A DNA stretch of 64,000 bases from Petunia secreta. Taxonomy: Eukaryota; Streptophyta; Magnoliopsida; Solanales; Solanaceae. The stretch covers positions 17,571,501 to 17,635,500 of the forward strand of contig JARKIP010000030.1 in the NCBI GenBank assembly GCA_029990175.1. The letters run 5' to 3'. The stretch's first letter is position 1. The number at the start of each line of letters is the position of its first letter. This document shows positions 34,735 to 47,433 of the stretch, piece by piece. The position numbers and the translations under genes were made by a program. The notes below the pieces were generated by a model. It did not search any database, had not been told where the DNA came from, and was given only the letters and a program-made list of their open reading frames with translations.

Positions 34735-36143
34735 GGAGGCTGGTAGAGTCCCCCTTTCTTGCTCACACCTGATGGATCAGCTAGAGCCTGAAATCTGTTA
34801 ATAGTATGCACAATAGCTTGTTGCTCTAGTTCTCCATCTTTGTTACCTGAATCTGACATTTTTCCCTGCTGGTCATGTATTGCCTGTGAGCTTCTTGCTT
34901 GAGCTGGTCTTGCACTTAGTGTCAATTCCTCTGTTTGCTGTTGTTACATGCTTGTTGTATGTTTTGCTGGTGCTTGATTTGCTTGCATAGGCTCAGTCAC
35001 ATACTGCATCCCCTTCCCTACTAGCTCAGGTTCAGCTGGTTCCTGCACTGTCTCTTTTTGATGCCATTTAGCTTTAGACTGTTGATTGTTATTTCTATTT
35101 CCCCTTTTCTTCCTTTTTGGCTGCTGGAACTCATCTTCTTTCTCCTTACTTGTTTCAGTTTCTTTTTTGTTCCTCCAACATGTGGTCAGTGAGTGTCCAA
35201 ACTTTATACAATCAGTACGGTGTTGAGGCCTCCAATCACAATCAACTACCTAAATGAAGCTGCCCCCTGGTGTTTCCAGCTCAATTGTTTCAAGGAGAGG
35301 CTGCGATACATCAAATTCTACCAAAATCCTTGCATATATTCTCTCTATGCTAGTTGTTATTCTATATGTTTACAGTGGCTTTCCTACAACACTAGCGAGC
35401 TTGCTAAGTGCCTCAGTAGACCAGTATCCTACAGGTAATCCAAGGAACACAACCCACAATGGGATTGTTGTAAGATATTCTTGTATAAAGGTGAAGTTTA
35501 TGTCCCACATTTGGATGATTAATGGCTTATTATAAAAGTAGAATGGTCCAGATTGCATCACTAACTCACATTCTTCAGCTGTTTGAAATTTGAAGATAAA
35601 ATTATCCATCCTCATGTTTATAGATCTGAGGTTTTGCTACAAAATTCCAGACAGCACTCACGTAGTTCTCATTGATTTTTCATATGGTGAGTCACCAATT
35701 ACATAACCAATTAATGCATTTTTCCAGTACTCTTCTTGTTCTTTGGTGTCATTCTGTTCAATTTTAACCACTGTTTTCCTATTTCTATTCAAAGGAGGAA
35801 TATAAGCTAAAGGCTTACCTATAGATGAGCTTCTATTTCCTTGACTTGTAGCTTTAGGTGACTGTTGGGCTGAAGAAGTTGCTGAATTGGAGAACACAAG
35901 TTTCCTGCTAGCTAGTTCTTCTCAAATTTCAGTACCAATACTTTTCATCTTAGCTGGGTACTCTTGTTTAATCTGCTCCAAGTTCTCATCCTCTTCCGCA
36001 ATCGTTAGCATTGGGGGAAGAAAGCTGCCTAAAGTAAGAGGTGGTCGTGGTTTCTGTATCTCATCCGTCGGTGTAGTAAGGATCTTCGGTGTGTTTTGGA
36101 TATTTTTAATGTGTTTCCGGTGACGAGGCATAGTCAATGGCAT
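34731..36143 (-). pseudogene. LINE-B ORF1 (DUF4283), broken
   Basis: From MPLTMPRHRKHIK (ATG at 36143). The DUF4283-like core is seen as FIFKFQTAEECELVMQSGPF and PLWVVFLGLPVGYWSTEAL (about 35600-35400). Near 35220 a degraded knuckle appears as DCIKFGHSLTTC, with the second Cys replaced by Phe. A Lys/Gln-rich tail follows. There are stops between the 36143 and 35897 segments and near 34950, and at least one frame change. The ORF ends with TGA at 34733-34731, which overlaps the ORF2 ATG by sharing ATGA. The protein would bind the LINE RNA. Confidence 0.82.
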
Positions 36144-36192
36144 AAGTTAGCAGATCCTAGTTAACGTGCGCCGAGAGACATTTTCCAAAAGC

Positions 36193-36204
36193 TCAATGCT
36201 GATC
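36193..36204. repeat. TSD of LINE-B (5' side)
   Basis: TCAATGCTGATC, exact match to 31122-31133. Confidence 0.92.
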
Positions 36205-36624
36205 ATTTGGAGAAGTTATATAATCAATTATGTGAACTTCAACAATTTCGTCTAAAAAGGAGAACAAAAGAAAGATCTAAAGAAAAGGAAATGAAATTGG
36301 AAAAATAGTAGTAGTAAAGACATTACATAAAGCTTCAGCACAACAAGTAGTAACAAATTATTAATAAAATAACAAAATATTATAAATATTACAAACACCA
36401 CGACAAAAGCATAATAAACTAAACTTTACATATAAAACTAAGTATTCTAATCAATTTCACTTGCAACAACGCCATAAAATAATAACTTTTTAAATGGAAA
36501 AGGGCCAACAAATCCTAACAACACAATAAAAAATGATTAACACTAAGGCAAGCAAAACTTTCAACAAACTTTGGACCATGGTCCGCACTCACCCCCGTCT
36601 GATAATTACAAATATACGACATCT

Positions 36625-36719
36625 CACTACAAGAAATTGCCCTTGTCCATGTCGAAGATGTCGACTGCATTTTTAATTTAGTTTTATTAAGCTGTGACAT
36701 AAAGCTTCAACCAAGGGCA
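36625..36719. mobile_element. CACTA-like terminus / MITE remnant
   Basis: CACTACAAGAAATTGCCCTTG is the typical terminus of plant CACTA elements and their MITEs. TGCCCTTG (36638-36645) is inverted as CAAGGGCA at 36712-36719, but the far CACTA end is missing. Probably a truncated copy. Confidence 0.45.
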
Positions 36720-37245
36720 TCCAATTATTTTTCATAATTATTTTTTGGATATTTCAAGTATTTTCACTTGCTAAATTAATTAAAATTCAAAGAAAAATTT
36801 ACAAAATTAACAGTTTGCAGAAGTGGAATATTGTCACTTTCGTTCGGAAAAGCATGAGGGAACAACTAAAGAAGAAACCTGCACTTAGTTGGGTTGCTAA
36901 CTAAAGAATAATTCAAGAACACAAAGTTCACAAGACAACCGTATTCGTTTCACTAGTCAATAACACAATAATATATAGATTTAACACGAATTGTATCAAA
37001 ATTGCCATAGTCTAAGATCGTACCTTGTACAAACGTTTGTTCCTGCTGTTTTCGGTGAAGTATCTTCAATAAAAATCGCTCAGGAACTTATGGAATTAGG
37101 AGAAGAAAGGAAGAAGGAAGAAGAAGAAAACTGGTATTTCATTCTTCAGAGAAGTAGCGTATCAAAGAGAAAAGAATGCTTTCCTTTTTATTCTGATAAA
37201 ACAACATTTCCCTAAACATTGTTTCTCTTCCTTCTTTTTCTTTAT

Positions 37246-37246
<1 letters not shown>

Positions 37247-37278
<32 letters not shown>

Positions 37279-37289
37279 GTAATAATAAA
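37247..37289. repeat. (AAT)n microsatellite
   Basis: About 14 trinucleotide units of AAT/TAA with one interruption (GTAAT). Confidence 0.9.
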
Positions 37290-37432
37290 TATATAACTAA
37301 TATATATTTAATAACAAATTATTATTTTAGAGTGGATCCGGGTTGCCTCACATGGGTGATCCGATCTAATTTCCTTCACCAACCAAGGCAGTTTTTATTT
37401 TTATCCATTAAAGATACCTCACTTTTAGATAT

Positions 37433-37922
37433 TATTAAGACCTAAATTTGGATGTTTAGGTAAAACGATTAAATTTGTTAGAAGGTCACAAGCAGTACAG
37501 TAATTATGCAGGAAAGGTAAGTAAAATTGAGAGAAAATTAATAGACAAGAATGTAAAGAGTTTTATTCCTTGAGAAAAATCGAATTTGGTGTGAATCGCT
37601 TTATGTACAATACAATATTTTGGAGGGGTATTTATAGTAGAGATTTATCCCTGTCATAATTATGGTAAAATACAAAGACTAATAAGGCCATGGGACTGTA
37701 AACTCAATGTGGTGCTATATAGGAAAGCCTAACTAAGAGACTGTAAATCCTAAGGCGGCGGAATGTATACCTTTCATCCTACGCCCATACCAGCTGCGCG
37801 GTCGTAGCTTATGGAGCAGGCGTGTACCCTCTGTGCCTGGTGACTTATAAGCTAAGTCTAGCCTCACCAGCTGGAATTGTACCCCCGTAATCATTCATAG
37901 ATGGCGTATTTTTGCCCATACA
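37433..37922 (-). repeat. Tat-2 3' LTR
   Basis: 490 bp. On the minus strand it starts TGTATGGGCAAAAATACG (37922) and ends in sequence matching 59892-59910. The minus-strand TATA element CTATAAATACCCC lies near 37640-37628. Confidence 0.85.
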
Positions 37923-37942
37923 ATCAGTTCCCCCACTTACGG
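37923..37942 (-). promoter_or_regulatory. Tat-2 polypurine tract
   Basis: Minus strand reads AAGTGGGGGAACTGAT directly before the LTR start. Confidence 0.75.
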
Positions 37943-38229
37943 AGTGTTGTCGTAAGCAGTCAGGAAGTAAAAGAGGCGTGATAGAAGATATAGAGATGCG
38001 CCTGCACCCGATACTCATTCCCTGTCTCTTTGAATGCGTCACATTGAATGGAAGTACTCAAGTACAATGATGTGCAACCCTGTGATTGCAAGGGTTTTAT
38101 TTGCGTCTTTCCAATGCTGCAACCACCTTGTCATATCCCCTAATTATTGGGATGTATCACGTAAGCCATAATGATCATGATCTTACGTCTTCAAAATAAT
38201 AAGCTTTCCATCTAAGACTCCTCTCGACG

Positions 38230-38236
38230 TATATAA
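38230..38236 (+). promoter_or_regulatory. TATA box of the Tat-2 antisense gene
   Basis: TATATAA, 113 bp before the ATG at 38343, on the strand opposite to gag. Confidence 0.6.
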
Positions 38237-38342
38237 GTGCACCATAGTTATAGAGCCTTTCATTTGTCTTCAAACTCTTTACAAAAGCTTTTTTTCAAAA
38301 GAAATCTCTTCTTCATCCCTTTAAAAATACTCTTTTCTATAT

Positions 38343-40802
38343 ATGGCACAAGAGGAAAACTCCTCCCCAGAAACTTTAGAGTTCTTGATTATCTGCCTCC
38401 AGTCTTGAATTTCTAAGGCGATGGACGAATGCAGGGCCAAACAACCAAACAAGAAGGTAAAAATAGCAATCTCTCTATTGAGTTCTACCCATCTGCTACT
38501 GTGGAGGATGATATAACTTGCAGCAAGCCTGTTTACAGATGGACTGACATTATAGATATTATCGTTCCTACTGCTGAAGAAAGAATTTCCACCCATTGCG
38601 CTGGTTATTCGATGGTTCACATATATCCTTTCACTCTGCATCTTAACGAACGTGTTCACTCTATTGTTGAAGAAATATGCTGTCAATATACATCTGCTTA
38701 GGCCACGTCGAACCCTTCGTTTGGCGATTAGTAGCCGCATTGGATCACCTAGCCAGCCATACCAAGTTAAAATTTTCTTTTTGGCACCTCCATACTTTCT
38801 GCTCTCCCCGCTTATAGAAAACAGGCATGCTGATCCTCATTAAGTGAGGAAGAAAATACATAGTGTCCAATATTAAGGATTCTAGAGATCGTGGCTGGGT
38901 CTACCGATATGTGGTGGTGCGAACCCCGTATATAGTGTCGTCCGTTTCCTTTCCAGAGTATGTCGCTGCATTCCCATCTTTTGTGTATTTTACACCTGTT
39001 ATTTTCCTTAACTGTCTTTCCATTCTTCTTATGAATTCCGTGACTGCCCTTCAACTAACCCTTGATGATTTAAACATGTGGGTCACTGCAATCTTTGCGA
39101 GAAACCCTGCTAGCACAGTTACTTTCACCGACTTGTCTAGAACGAACAGTTGGCAGGCAAAGGATCACAGAAAGTTATTTCTCTTGAATAATTCCTTGAT
39201 TTAATATCTGAACTGTTGCCAGCACCCTATTCTGCTTCAGGTGTCTCCCGCCACCCAATGCATAATTTGAAGGAGATCCGAGTTGCTGCTCCATATATTT
39301 CCCCTTTTCCTGATGTGCAAGCTTCTGGCGGTAGGGTCCTTGAGAGAGTTGCCGGCTCCCGTTCTTCAAAGAGAAAGAGGCCTACAATAATTGACAATAT
39401 GGTGGTCGTCAATGAGCCCCTGGTGATCTCTGATGGCGAGGGAGAAGTCCCCCGAGTGCTCGAGCCTGAAGCTGTTGTAGCTCATTCCTCTGTTGCTGCT
39501 ACTCCTAAGTCAGGTCCTTTTACGCGAAAGCGTAGACACCTGATTGGTTAGACTTCTGAGGTTGAAGAAGAGGCTGGCGAGAGAGATAAATTCGTGCTTC
39601 CATCTATTCCTCTCGAGCCTCTGCCGTTAAGTTGGTTCTTCTTTTCATGCCTTTTACCGATGTAATTTCTTCACTCATTCCATGAATAATTCTCCATCAA
39701 TACTTGCAGAAACCACTACACTGACCTCTGCCCCTAAGCCGACCAACTCTCCTCAGCATCGTCTTAGCGAAGAAGTGCCCGTAGATATTTCTCCCGCGGT
39801 CGAGCCCTTGAGCGAACCTTGTGAGGTTGTTATCCCTATTGCTGTGGGAGTGAACGTGTTTGGGAGCCCGGGTGTTGTGACTAACCATACTGTCGAGCTG
39901 GTTGGCCCCCTGTGAGCAGAGACACTTTGCCGACTATAATCACCAAAAGTTGCTCGAGGTTGCCGCTGGATGTTCTCTCCGGGCAAATTTTCTTCATTCA
40001 TGTGTAACGTTATGAATTGAACTTTTAGCTTCCTCCTTTTGATCACCTATTTCCACACCCACTCAGGGTTGATGGTTTATCACAAAATCCTTTGCCGAGG
40101 GAGTTTGGATGAAACCCTGAAGGAGGAAAATGATGCTTTGTGGGGACTACAGCAAGGCCTACCATTTGGAGCAAATGAAGAACAAGAATTTGAATGTTGC
40201 AATGAGCAGCGAGGCTCGCAAGTGCAAATAGGCTGTAGAGACTCTCCAGTCTTCCCTACAGAAAGCCACACTCATCGGGCAAGTACGTTATGCCAATGTG
40301 ACCCTCTTAGAAGCAGTTGAGGAAGGCTTATGGAAAAGGCTGTCTTCGTTAGAAGAGTGATTCAAGGCTGCTAAGAAAAATGGTTTTGATGCTAAGAGCC
40401 TTTCTGCGTTTCTTTAGGATGAGAATGATAAACTGCGGGCCAAAGTGGCCTGCTTTGGGAAAACCTTTGATAAGCTCTGTAATGATTCCCGCCGAACGTA
40501 GGAGAAGATGAATGCAGTAAACGCTCGGCATGGCTGCACTCGCTACCTTACACTAGATTCGTGACAATCCTAGCTTGGACCTTGCAGATGCTCAACTAGG
40601 CTCCGACTTTGAAGAAGCTAGTGGTGAAGGAGATTACAATATGCTTGCTGGGGAAACTGCAGTTGGTGAAGCAGGGCCTTCACGGAGTGTTGCCGCCGAA
40701 GGAAACCCCCTCCCCCCCCCCCCCAGAGAGAGAGTTAGAATCCCCTTCCCTTGCTTTTGTGACAATGATATGAACACTTGCCCATGTTTTGGGGCTTTTT
40801 GA
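38343..40802 (+). pseudogene. Tat-2 antisense gene (same family as in Tat-1 and Tat-3), decayed
   Basis: Plus strand, opposite to Tat-2 gag. ATG at 38343 (MAQEENSSPE), with a stop after 18 codons. Family motifs are still readable: HCAGYSMVHIYPFTLHL at about 38595 and RDRGWVYRYVVVRT at about 38887. A basic KRKR segment lies at about 39370. Middle and C-terminal parts are acidic and then Glu/Leu/Lys-rich (38-40 kb), as in Tat-1. The last block 40575-40802 is open (DLADAQLGSDFEEASGEG...). Many stops and frame shifts; intron positions can only be guessed (for example near 38970-39050). Function unknown; the relation to the other two copies is by motif and layout. Confidence 0.72.
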
Positions 40803-41272
40803 CTTGGATTTAAAATTACTTTGATTGTGACGAATTTAGTTTCCGCCATAAACAGTTTTTAGATAATAGTTTTGTAAAGTCGTGCCTGTGTAGGCATGTG
40901 TGCCAAGAGTTTAAGCGGCTTTGTCAAGTAATGGACGCCCTGTTTATTCTTATGTCTAGAATATTTTTTTGTGAGCCTGCTCGGACATGTATTCCTGTTG
41001 TATGTGCGCCAATGACTGACTGCTTAAATTGCGTCTGTGATAGACGGCTTTTTATGCCCACATGGGGACGCCTTTAGCCCATTGTATGTAATGGGGCACT
41101 TTTGCATTCAAACTAGAACGTTTGCGCTTGTTCACTCGAGTGTTTTAAGACTTACTGGTACTATATCGGCGGGCGTCCCCACCAACATGTTGGTGCAATT
41201 TATTGAATTGATAATTTCAATTTACGAATAATGCCTGGTGGCTAAACCAGAAGTGATCTAGCTTTAAGCGAG
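40803..41272. other. Tat-2 sequence after the antisense gene
   Basis: Non-coding, GT-rich, probably 3' UTR of the antisense gene or pol-side spacer. It ends abruptly at the E4 LTR. A 64-codon frame at 41037-41231 has no recognisable domain. Confidence 0.5.
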
Positions 41273-41807
41273 TGTTGAACCCCAAAAATTACCTTGTTTA
41301 AGGGCAAGTTCCGGGTATTTTCAACAATATGTCGATTCCAAAGAATTTCTTTGGAGTCACCACCTAATTTAAGAAAATTAGGAACCAATGCAATTCTTCC
41401 TTATTTAAAAGGAAAATATTTTGCAGAGATTCATAGGTAAGTGGTTCTGCTATTTTCGAAAGAAGGTCTTTATTATTAGAGCACTTTCGAAAATCCACCA
41501 AAAGGGCGGTTAATTCAGCAGTTTTCACTAATAAGTAAAATAAAATAAATAATTTAAATAAATAAAATAAATAATAAATAATTATAAATTAATGAATAAG
41601 TGATAAGTAAATAATAATTAAATGAGTAAATAGGTCAATAAATGAATAAATAAATAAATAAGTGAATAAATAAATAAATAGACAGATAAATAAATAACTA
41701 ATATAAATAATAATCAAGGTAAGTAAATTTAATTTTAATTTATTTGCACTCATTATTTAACAAAGGTTCTTAATATTCACAAACTAACTGAAAGATCCCA
41801 AAAAGAA

Positions 41808-41861
<54 letters not shown>

Positions 41862-44801
41862 GGCAATCTCAAAATACTTAATAATAATTCTATCCTATAG
41901 GGCTCCTAGTTCGGAGGGATGTCCTATAACATGCATCTTCTAAAGGAAAGGCGAAGAGAAGGGTTGAGAAGGTAGAACCCGAAAATGCAACTCGTCAGCG
42001 AGCCTTGATAGAAACTTGTTAATAACAGCCCTGAAATTGACGTTAAAGATATACAATGATCCAAATAGACTTGATCCCGAGAAGGTGCATTGAGTTTTAA
42101 AACTTGTTGCAATACCAATCACGTTCCATGTAAAAATAGGAGATAAGATAAAGATTAGAATCCATGCTTATGAAGCAATGTACAGTCTAAGCCTATGCAG
42201 TAACACTGCAAAGATAACATATGAAACAATCAACCAGGCACTTTTAAAAACAACAAACTGCTATCAACTCAGTTCAGTTTGTTTTAAGCAAGACAAGATA
42301 GATTAAACTAGGGTAAATATCAGCACACAACTATTCCTTCTTCAACACCACACATAAACCTAACTACCCGAACATCAGCTAAAAAAAACACAGCTGCTGC
42401 TTTACAGATCCAAAAAAGCTAGGAAAACTGGACTAAGAAACTGATTTACTTCCTATTCTAATTCAACAACGGAAACAACATTCAGAAATGAGCAGACAAG
42501 AGAACTAATGGACATAATCCCCAACCATTGACATCAAACAACTTAATTTTATGTGCAAACAAATACGTTATGGATACTGTATCTTCATTCATGCTGGGTA
42601 AATTTAATAAGAACATACTACGAGTAAACTTTTAGATAGCGAGCAGAGGATCAACTTGACATATTTTGCATTGCAAACTTAGACTTTCAATTCATTTCAG
42701 GAAACCTCACAAAATTTATGCTCCAATACCAATTCCACTAACTGATATCAAGCTAAAGAAAACCAACTTTCTCCATCTTGAACTTGAACACTAGGGGACT
42801 GACTAAGACTCCTAACAAGACCTCTCTGAACACTTTTACGAACTAAAGCACACAAGACCACCTACCTGCCCCCTGACCTTCTACAACAACTCAAGACCCT
42901 GAAAACAAACTTGAATACACCAGGATTACTCTCATGGACAACAAGGATATCCTGCAATAATACCAAAGAAAACCCAAACTACCCTGCTACACCCTTACAC
43001 TCTCACAAACTCTCATACCTGCCTGCGAGCCCTATCACCTCACAACATCACCTAACCTCTTCTTTAAAACTGCAACATACCTGCAACACTCCCTCAAACT
43101 CCTTGCTAAACAAACTAAGAACCTGAAACACTATCTTCTAAACTCACAAACCAACTGCCTACTCTCTACTAAACTGCACACACTAACCACCTGCACCATC
43201 TTCACTAAACTGCAACTTATACATATACTCCCTCACTCACCAGAATCAACCTAGTACTGCCTGGGCAGCTAGGACAACCAAACACACAGCCTTGAGCCTC
43301 AGAACTCTTCCAATCACCCTCACAACCTCCAAACACTCACTTGAAGTCCCTCCTTTCTATCTCACAGACCCAGCCACTGCATTCCTGCTACCTATTCTCC
43401 TGCCTGAATAGAGCACACTTCACCAAAATACCCTTATAAACCACCAGCAAAGAGAGAAGACTTACACACTTGAAACTCTTCAGGTAACCAGAGAAACTAA
43501 ACACTGGACATAATAGAAATAAGCTTCAACATATGCCTCATCCTACACCCTCACTGCCCAAGATTAACCCAGAACAATGACAAGAAACTTTAAACTCTTT
43601 TTACAAACTGAGAAAATCCTTTTTAACTTCAAACCAAGCCAGAAACCACCTATAGATCAGATGCAGCTTTCTAGTTCAAAAAGAAAAACTAAACTTTAAT
43701 TCCTTCAAACAGTTTTCATTATAACTTAAAGTACACAAGACATTCTTCTCATTTTCACATTAAGCCAACCATAATCACATCAAGCTAGGAAGATTCAAAT
43801 TTTAAGACAAACAAAAGAAACTGTCCAATCCTGTAGCCTGCTTCTAACCTTAATAATGCATAAATTTCCCATCTTTATCAACTTTAAGCAGCGTTAATAA
43901 CAAAAGAAACAATTTCCATTTCTTATACTCATATTGCAAGCAAGAACATAAAGAATGAAAAGAACGCAAAAATAAAGAGGGTGAAAGTTATTACCTTTTG
44001 TGGAGCAGTGAGCTAAGACGAAGGATCCGAAGAAAGCGCGACTCGACTAAGCAACTCGAGCGGGGTGGATAACTCGACTTACAAAGAAATGATACCATAA
44101 ACCAAAACCAACAAAATGATAGCACTGGCTCTTTTAGAAAAATGTAAACTGAAAAAATGATTTTTATTTTTTTTTGTATGTGTTTTCTTTTTTCTGCCTC
44201 TTTATATTCTAACTACCAAGAACTTAAAAACTGAAAAGATGAATGAGAATAGGAAGCTTTCATACTTGCGCAGCTAGGGTTTTGAAGTGTGATTTGAAAT
44301 TCAAAATTTTGTCCTCAATGGACATTTACCTTGCTAAGATTTGGGTGGAAATTGTTCAATCATAAAGATGGTATGATTCTCCAACCTTATCTTACAAGAA
44401 CATGCCCGTTGGAGACAAAAAATTTGACGATTTGGATCGATTCCCGTACATAAATTTTCTTTAGACGATTGTGATTCGTTGTTTGTACTAACACCATAGC
44501 TGGAATAAAGTGGGGTCGCGATTTTAGAGGAAAAACTTTAATTTTGAGCAATTTTTGGAACCGGGTGGGATTTTGGGGTAATCGGGTCGTTAGGGTTTGA
44601 GAACTGAATTGGGGAAAGTTCTTAAATGGTTACTTTTAATTAAGAAGGCAATTTACATGGGTGGGACAATATTTAGGTTACAGATTATGATTTTAGCCCA
44701 TTTCCTTCGAAACTAGTCGATTCATTTTTAATTTTTAAAATTAACCTTATTTAAATTAATTCGACATCGATTTAAACATTTATGGACAAAATTGAGTGTC
44801 A
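41273..44801 (-). repeat. E4 3' LTR
   Basis: 3.5 kb, TGTTGAACCCC to GAGTGTCA on the plus strand. It matches 51307-51501 and 54004-57352 along its full length with small indels. It holds a (TA)n tract at 41816-41858 that the other LTR lacks. Confidence 0.88.
41816..41858. repeat. (TA)n microsatellite
   Basis: About 21 TA units, present only in the left E4 LTR. Confidence 0.9.
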
Positions 44802-44824
44802 ATAGCTGCCCCTTTTCACCCGAA
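44802..44824 (-). promoter_or_regulatory. E4 polypurine tract
   Basis: Minus strand GGGTGAAAAGGGGCAGCTAT abuts the 3' LTR. Confidence 0.75.
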
Positions 44825-45479
44825 AAAGATGAAAAAATTTTCAGAGTAAAGAAAATTGACATGAAAGCCAATTTTGTCACGATAAAGCCAAAAACTTTTG
44901 ATTCCATGGACCAAATGACGAGGCTTATGGACATGGCCGAACTCCGGTCTCCGAGTTGCCTACATATCTTTGGCTATACAAGAATCAAGCCATATTTAGT
45001 TCAACGCGATTCGGGAAATGAAAACGAGATAACCAGATCTTGTCTTCAATCTCGAACCTCGGACTGGGTTATGACCTAAGTTGGAGATATTTGGTTGACA
45101 CAAAACTGACCTCTAGGGTTGACAACTTATTCGAGTGCGATTCTTCAGATCTTCGTTGACGAGTCTAGCTCATATCGACCATTGTCCTAGTTCACAGCTA
45201 AGAAAAAGTTCCACGTCGTGCTCCAAATATTGCTGCGGTCCTGCTAAAATTCTGTAATAATCTCGACAAACGGTAAGCGAGCAACTGCTAATAAAACTTT
45301 GATAATCGGAATAAGGAATAAAGCAAGTATTGATAACATAAGTTTGTAGATGCGGGTTGCGAAATCATTGATATGTTCTTCCTTCAATCAACTGACGAGG
45401 CCCTCAAACCGGGGAACTTCTAGGCTGATTATTATTCAGAAAAAATAAAGCAAGACAATAAGGAAAGCAGGTATCACTT

Positions 45480-46205
45480 TCGAAGAATACAAAATAAGTC
45501 GACTAACGAGACATAAGGTCTCAAGTTGACTTATCAAATTTATAATCTACGCAGGTACAAAACACAAAGTTATTGCAGGACAGCCAACTGGCGAGACACT
45601 CCGAATAGGGTGTCTCAAAGTTGACTTGTCTATTTTATAATCTACTCAGGTACGAAACATAAAGATATTCCAGGATAACCAACTGGCGAGACACTCCGAA
45701 CATGGTGTCTCAAAGTTGACTTGTCTATTTATAATCTACTCAAGTACAAAATGTAAAGATATTGCAGGACAACCAACCGGCGAGACACTCCAAACATGGT
45801 GTCTTAAAGTTGACTTGTCTATTCTATAATCTACCCAGATACAAAACATAAAGATATTGCAGGACAACCAACTGGCGAGATACTCCGAACATGGTATCTC
45901 AAAGTTGATTTGTCTATTTTATAATCTACTCAAGTACAAAACATAAAGATATTGCAGGACAACCAACCGGGGAGACACTCCGAACATGGTGTCTCAAAGT
46001 TGACTTGTCAATTTATAATCTACTCGGGTACAAAACATAAAGCTATTGGAGGACAACCAGCCGGCGAGACACTCTTAACATGGTGTCTCAAAGTTTACTT
46101 GTCTATCCTATTATTTACACAAGTACAAAATATAAAGATATTGTAGGACAACCAACTGGCGAGACACTCAGAACGCGGTGTCTCAAAGTTGACTTGTCAA
46201 ATTTT
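45480..46205. repeat. 95-bp tandem array with internal hairpin
   Basis: Seven clear copies, plus one degraded copy at the left, with period 94-95 bp (GCGAGACACT at 45591, 45686, 45780, 45875, 45970, 46064 and 46159, with small changes). Each unit contains GAGACAC, a loop of about 10 bases, and GTGTCTC, a 7-bp stem. In the copy at 45877-45900 both arms have changed (GAGATAC and GTATCTC) and still pair. No coding function. Confidence 0.93.
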
Positions 46206-46230
46206 TGATTCAAAGCAGGCTTCACAATAA

Positions 46231-46440
46231 CATTTATTTATAAGGCGAACGAGCCTAAAAACGTTCATCTATAAGGCGAACGGGCCTAAAACGTTCATTT
46301 ATAAGGCGAACGCGCCTAAATCATTTATTTATAAGGCGAACGAGCCTAAATCGTTCATTTATAAGACAAACAAGCGTAAATCATTCATTTATAAGGCGAA
46401 CGAGCCTGAATCGTTCATTTATAAAGTGAACGAATCTAAT
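46231..46440. repeat. 30-bp tandem array
   Basis: Seven copies of a unit around TCATTTATAAGGCGAACGAGCC, with ATAAGGCGAA starts at 46240, 46271, 46301, 46331, 46361, 46391 and 46421. Units contain AGGC...GCCT and TCGTTC...GAACGA inverted repeats. The fifth and seventh copies are degenerate. Confidence 0.93.
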
Positions 46441-47430
46441 AAAACAAAAATAAAGTAAGGCAAAAGACACAACACGCATTAAAGCGGGCACTTCTCCAAA
46501 TTTATCAACATCTGAAAATAACAAAATGAAATTTTAGTAAGCGTTGTCGTAAAGCAAAAGAGAAATAAGACATAAATATTTAAATAAATATCATGAATTA
46601 CGGGAAATAGAAATGTCGCCTTTCGGAAATAAACCATGATAAAGCATAATGCTTCAAATTATGAAGAGGCAGCTTGTTATGTAATCGTGGATTGTGCTCC
46701 AACCAAAAGGGAAAAACACATCCAAAGTAGTCCTATTATCAAATAAGCTTATCTCTCCGAATTCTTCTACGAAGGAATGGTCTTGGATACAAAGCAAAGT
46801 GAACCCCCAGAATTGACAATGTCTGTAAATAATTAAAAATAAAACTTTAGTAAGTGTTCTCATAAGGCAAAAGAGAAAAGAACCAGATATTATTAACAAT
46901 TTGCAAAAGTTATGGGAAATAGAAATGCGCCTTTCGGCAAAGTGGGAAAGCATCGAGATTTATCCCAAATATCATTGCAATGCAAGCGAGAAGAATCCTC
47001 GAGATTGTCTTACTCAGATGCTTATCTTCTGATGTGGATCTTAATGTCCCTGCTCTCAAAGAAAATTGTTAGTTTTGGGAGGGAGGGGGGAGCGTTTGAT
47101 TTGTGCTGACTTGATCTTGATCTTGTTGATGCTGCTTCCTTGTTCTTTTTCAAACTTGAATTTGTAAATGCTCAGAGACTCGGCTCATGAACTCAATAGC
47201 ATGAATGTTTTGATAATAGAGGCAAAGTAAAGATAGCTTGGTAATAAAATAAGTATAGCAGTCATGCAAATATTTCATGAAACTAAGATGCATTTTATAA
47301 AACTTCTTCCATGGCTTAAGTTTGTGACATATCTTAAAACAAACTGAACATCCCTTATCTTAGAGTTTGAGCTGTTCACTTAGCCAATTCTCGAGATCTT
47401 CCCAATTCATCTTTTGATAATCAACGTTGC
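46441..47430. other. E4 non-coding internal sequence
   Basis: Between the 30-bp and 46-bp arrays. A CTTTCGG...AAATAGAAATG-type block occurs twice (about 46600 and 46910), suggesting a further old duplication. No frame supported. Confidence 0.55.
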
Positions 47431-47433
47431 TTC

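Larger units (their letters stand above)
31134..36192 (-). mobile_element. LINE-B: L1-like LINE, minus strand
   Basis: 5.06 kb between two exact 12-bp duplications. A run of 13 T at 31134-31146 is the poly(A) tail on the minus strand. ORF1 (36143 down to 34731) has DUF4283 and a knuckle remnant. ORF2 (34734 down to about 31449) has endonuclease, RT and zinc-type regions. It is shorter than LINE-A because it lacks a recognisable RNase H. Stops and frameshifts are present throughout. Confidence 0.94.
36205..37432. other. Flank between LINE-B and Tat-2
   Basis: AT-rich. Contains a CACTA-like terminus at 36625 and an (AAT)n microsatellite at about 37247-37289. A 74-codon frame at 36991-37215 is Glu/Lys-rich with no recognisable domain and is probably chance. 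Confidence 0.55.

Noticed and set aside
42911..43126. Coding frame in the Thr/Ser/Pro-rich E4 LTR
   Set aside because: The CT/CA-rich LTR gives open frames by composition, and the matching frame is not kept in the other LTR.
45480..46440. CRISPR-like arrays (regular short repeats)
   Set aside because: The units are contiguous tandem repeats with no unique spacers, in plant transposon DNA; there are no cas genes.
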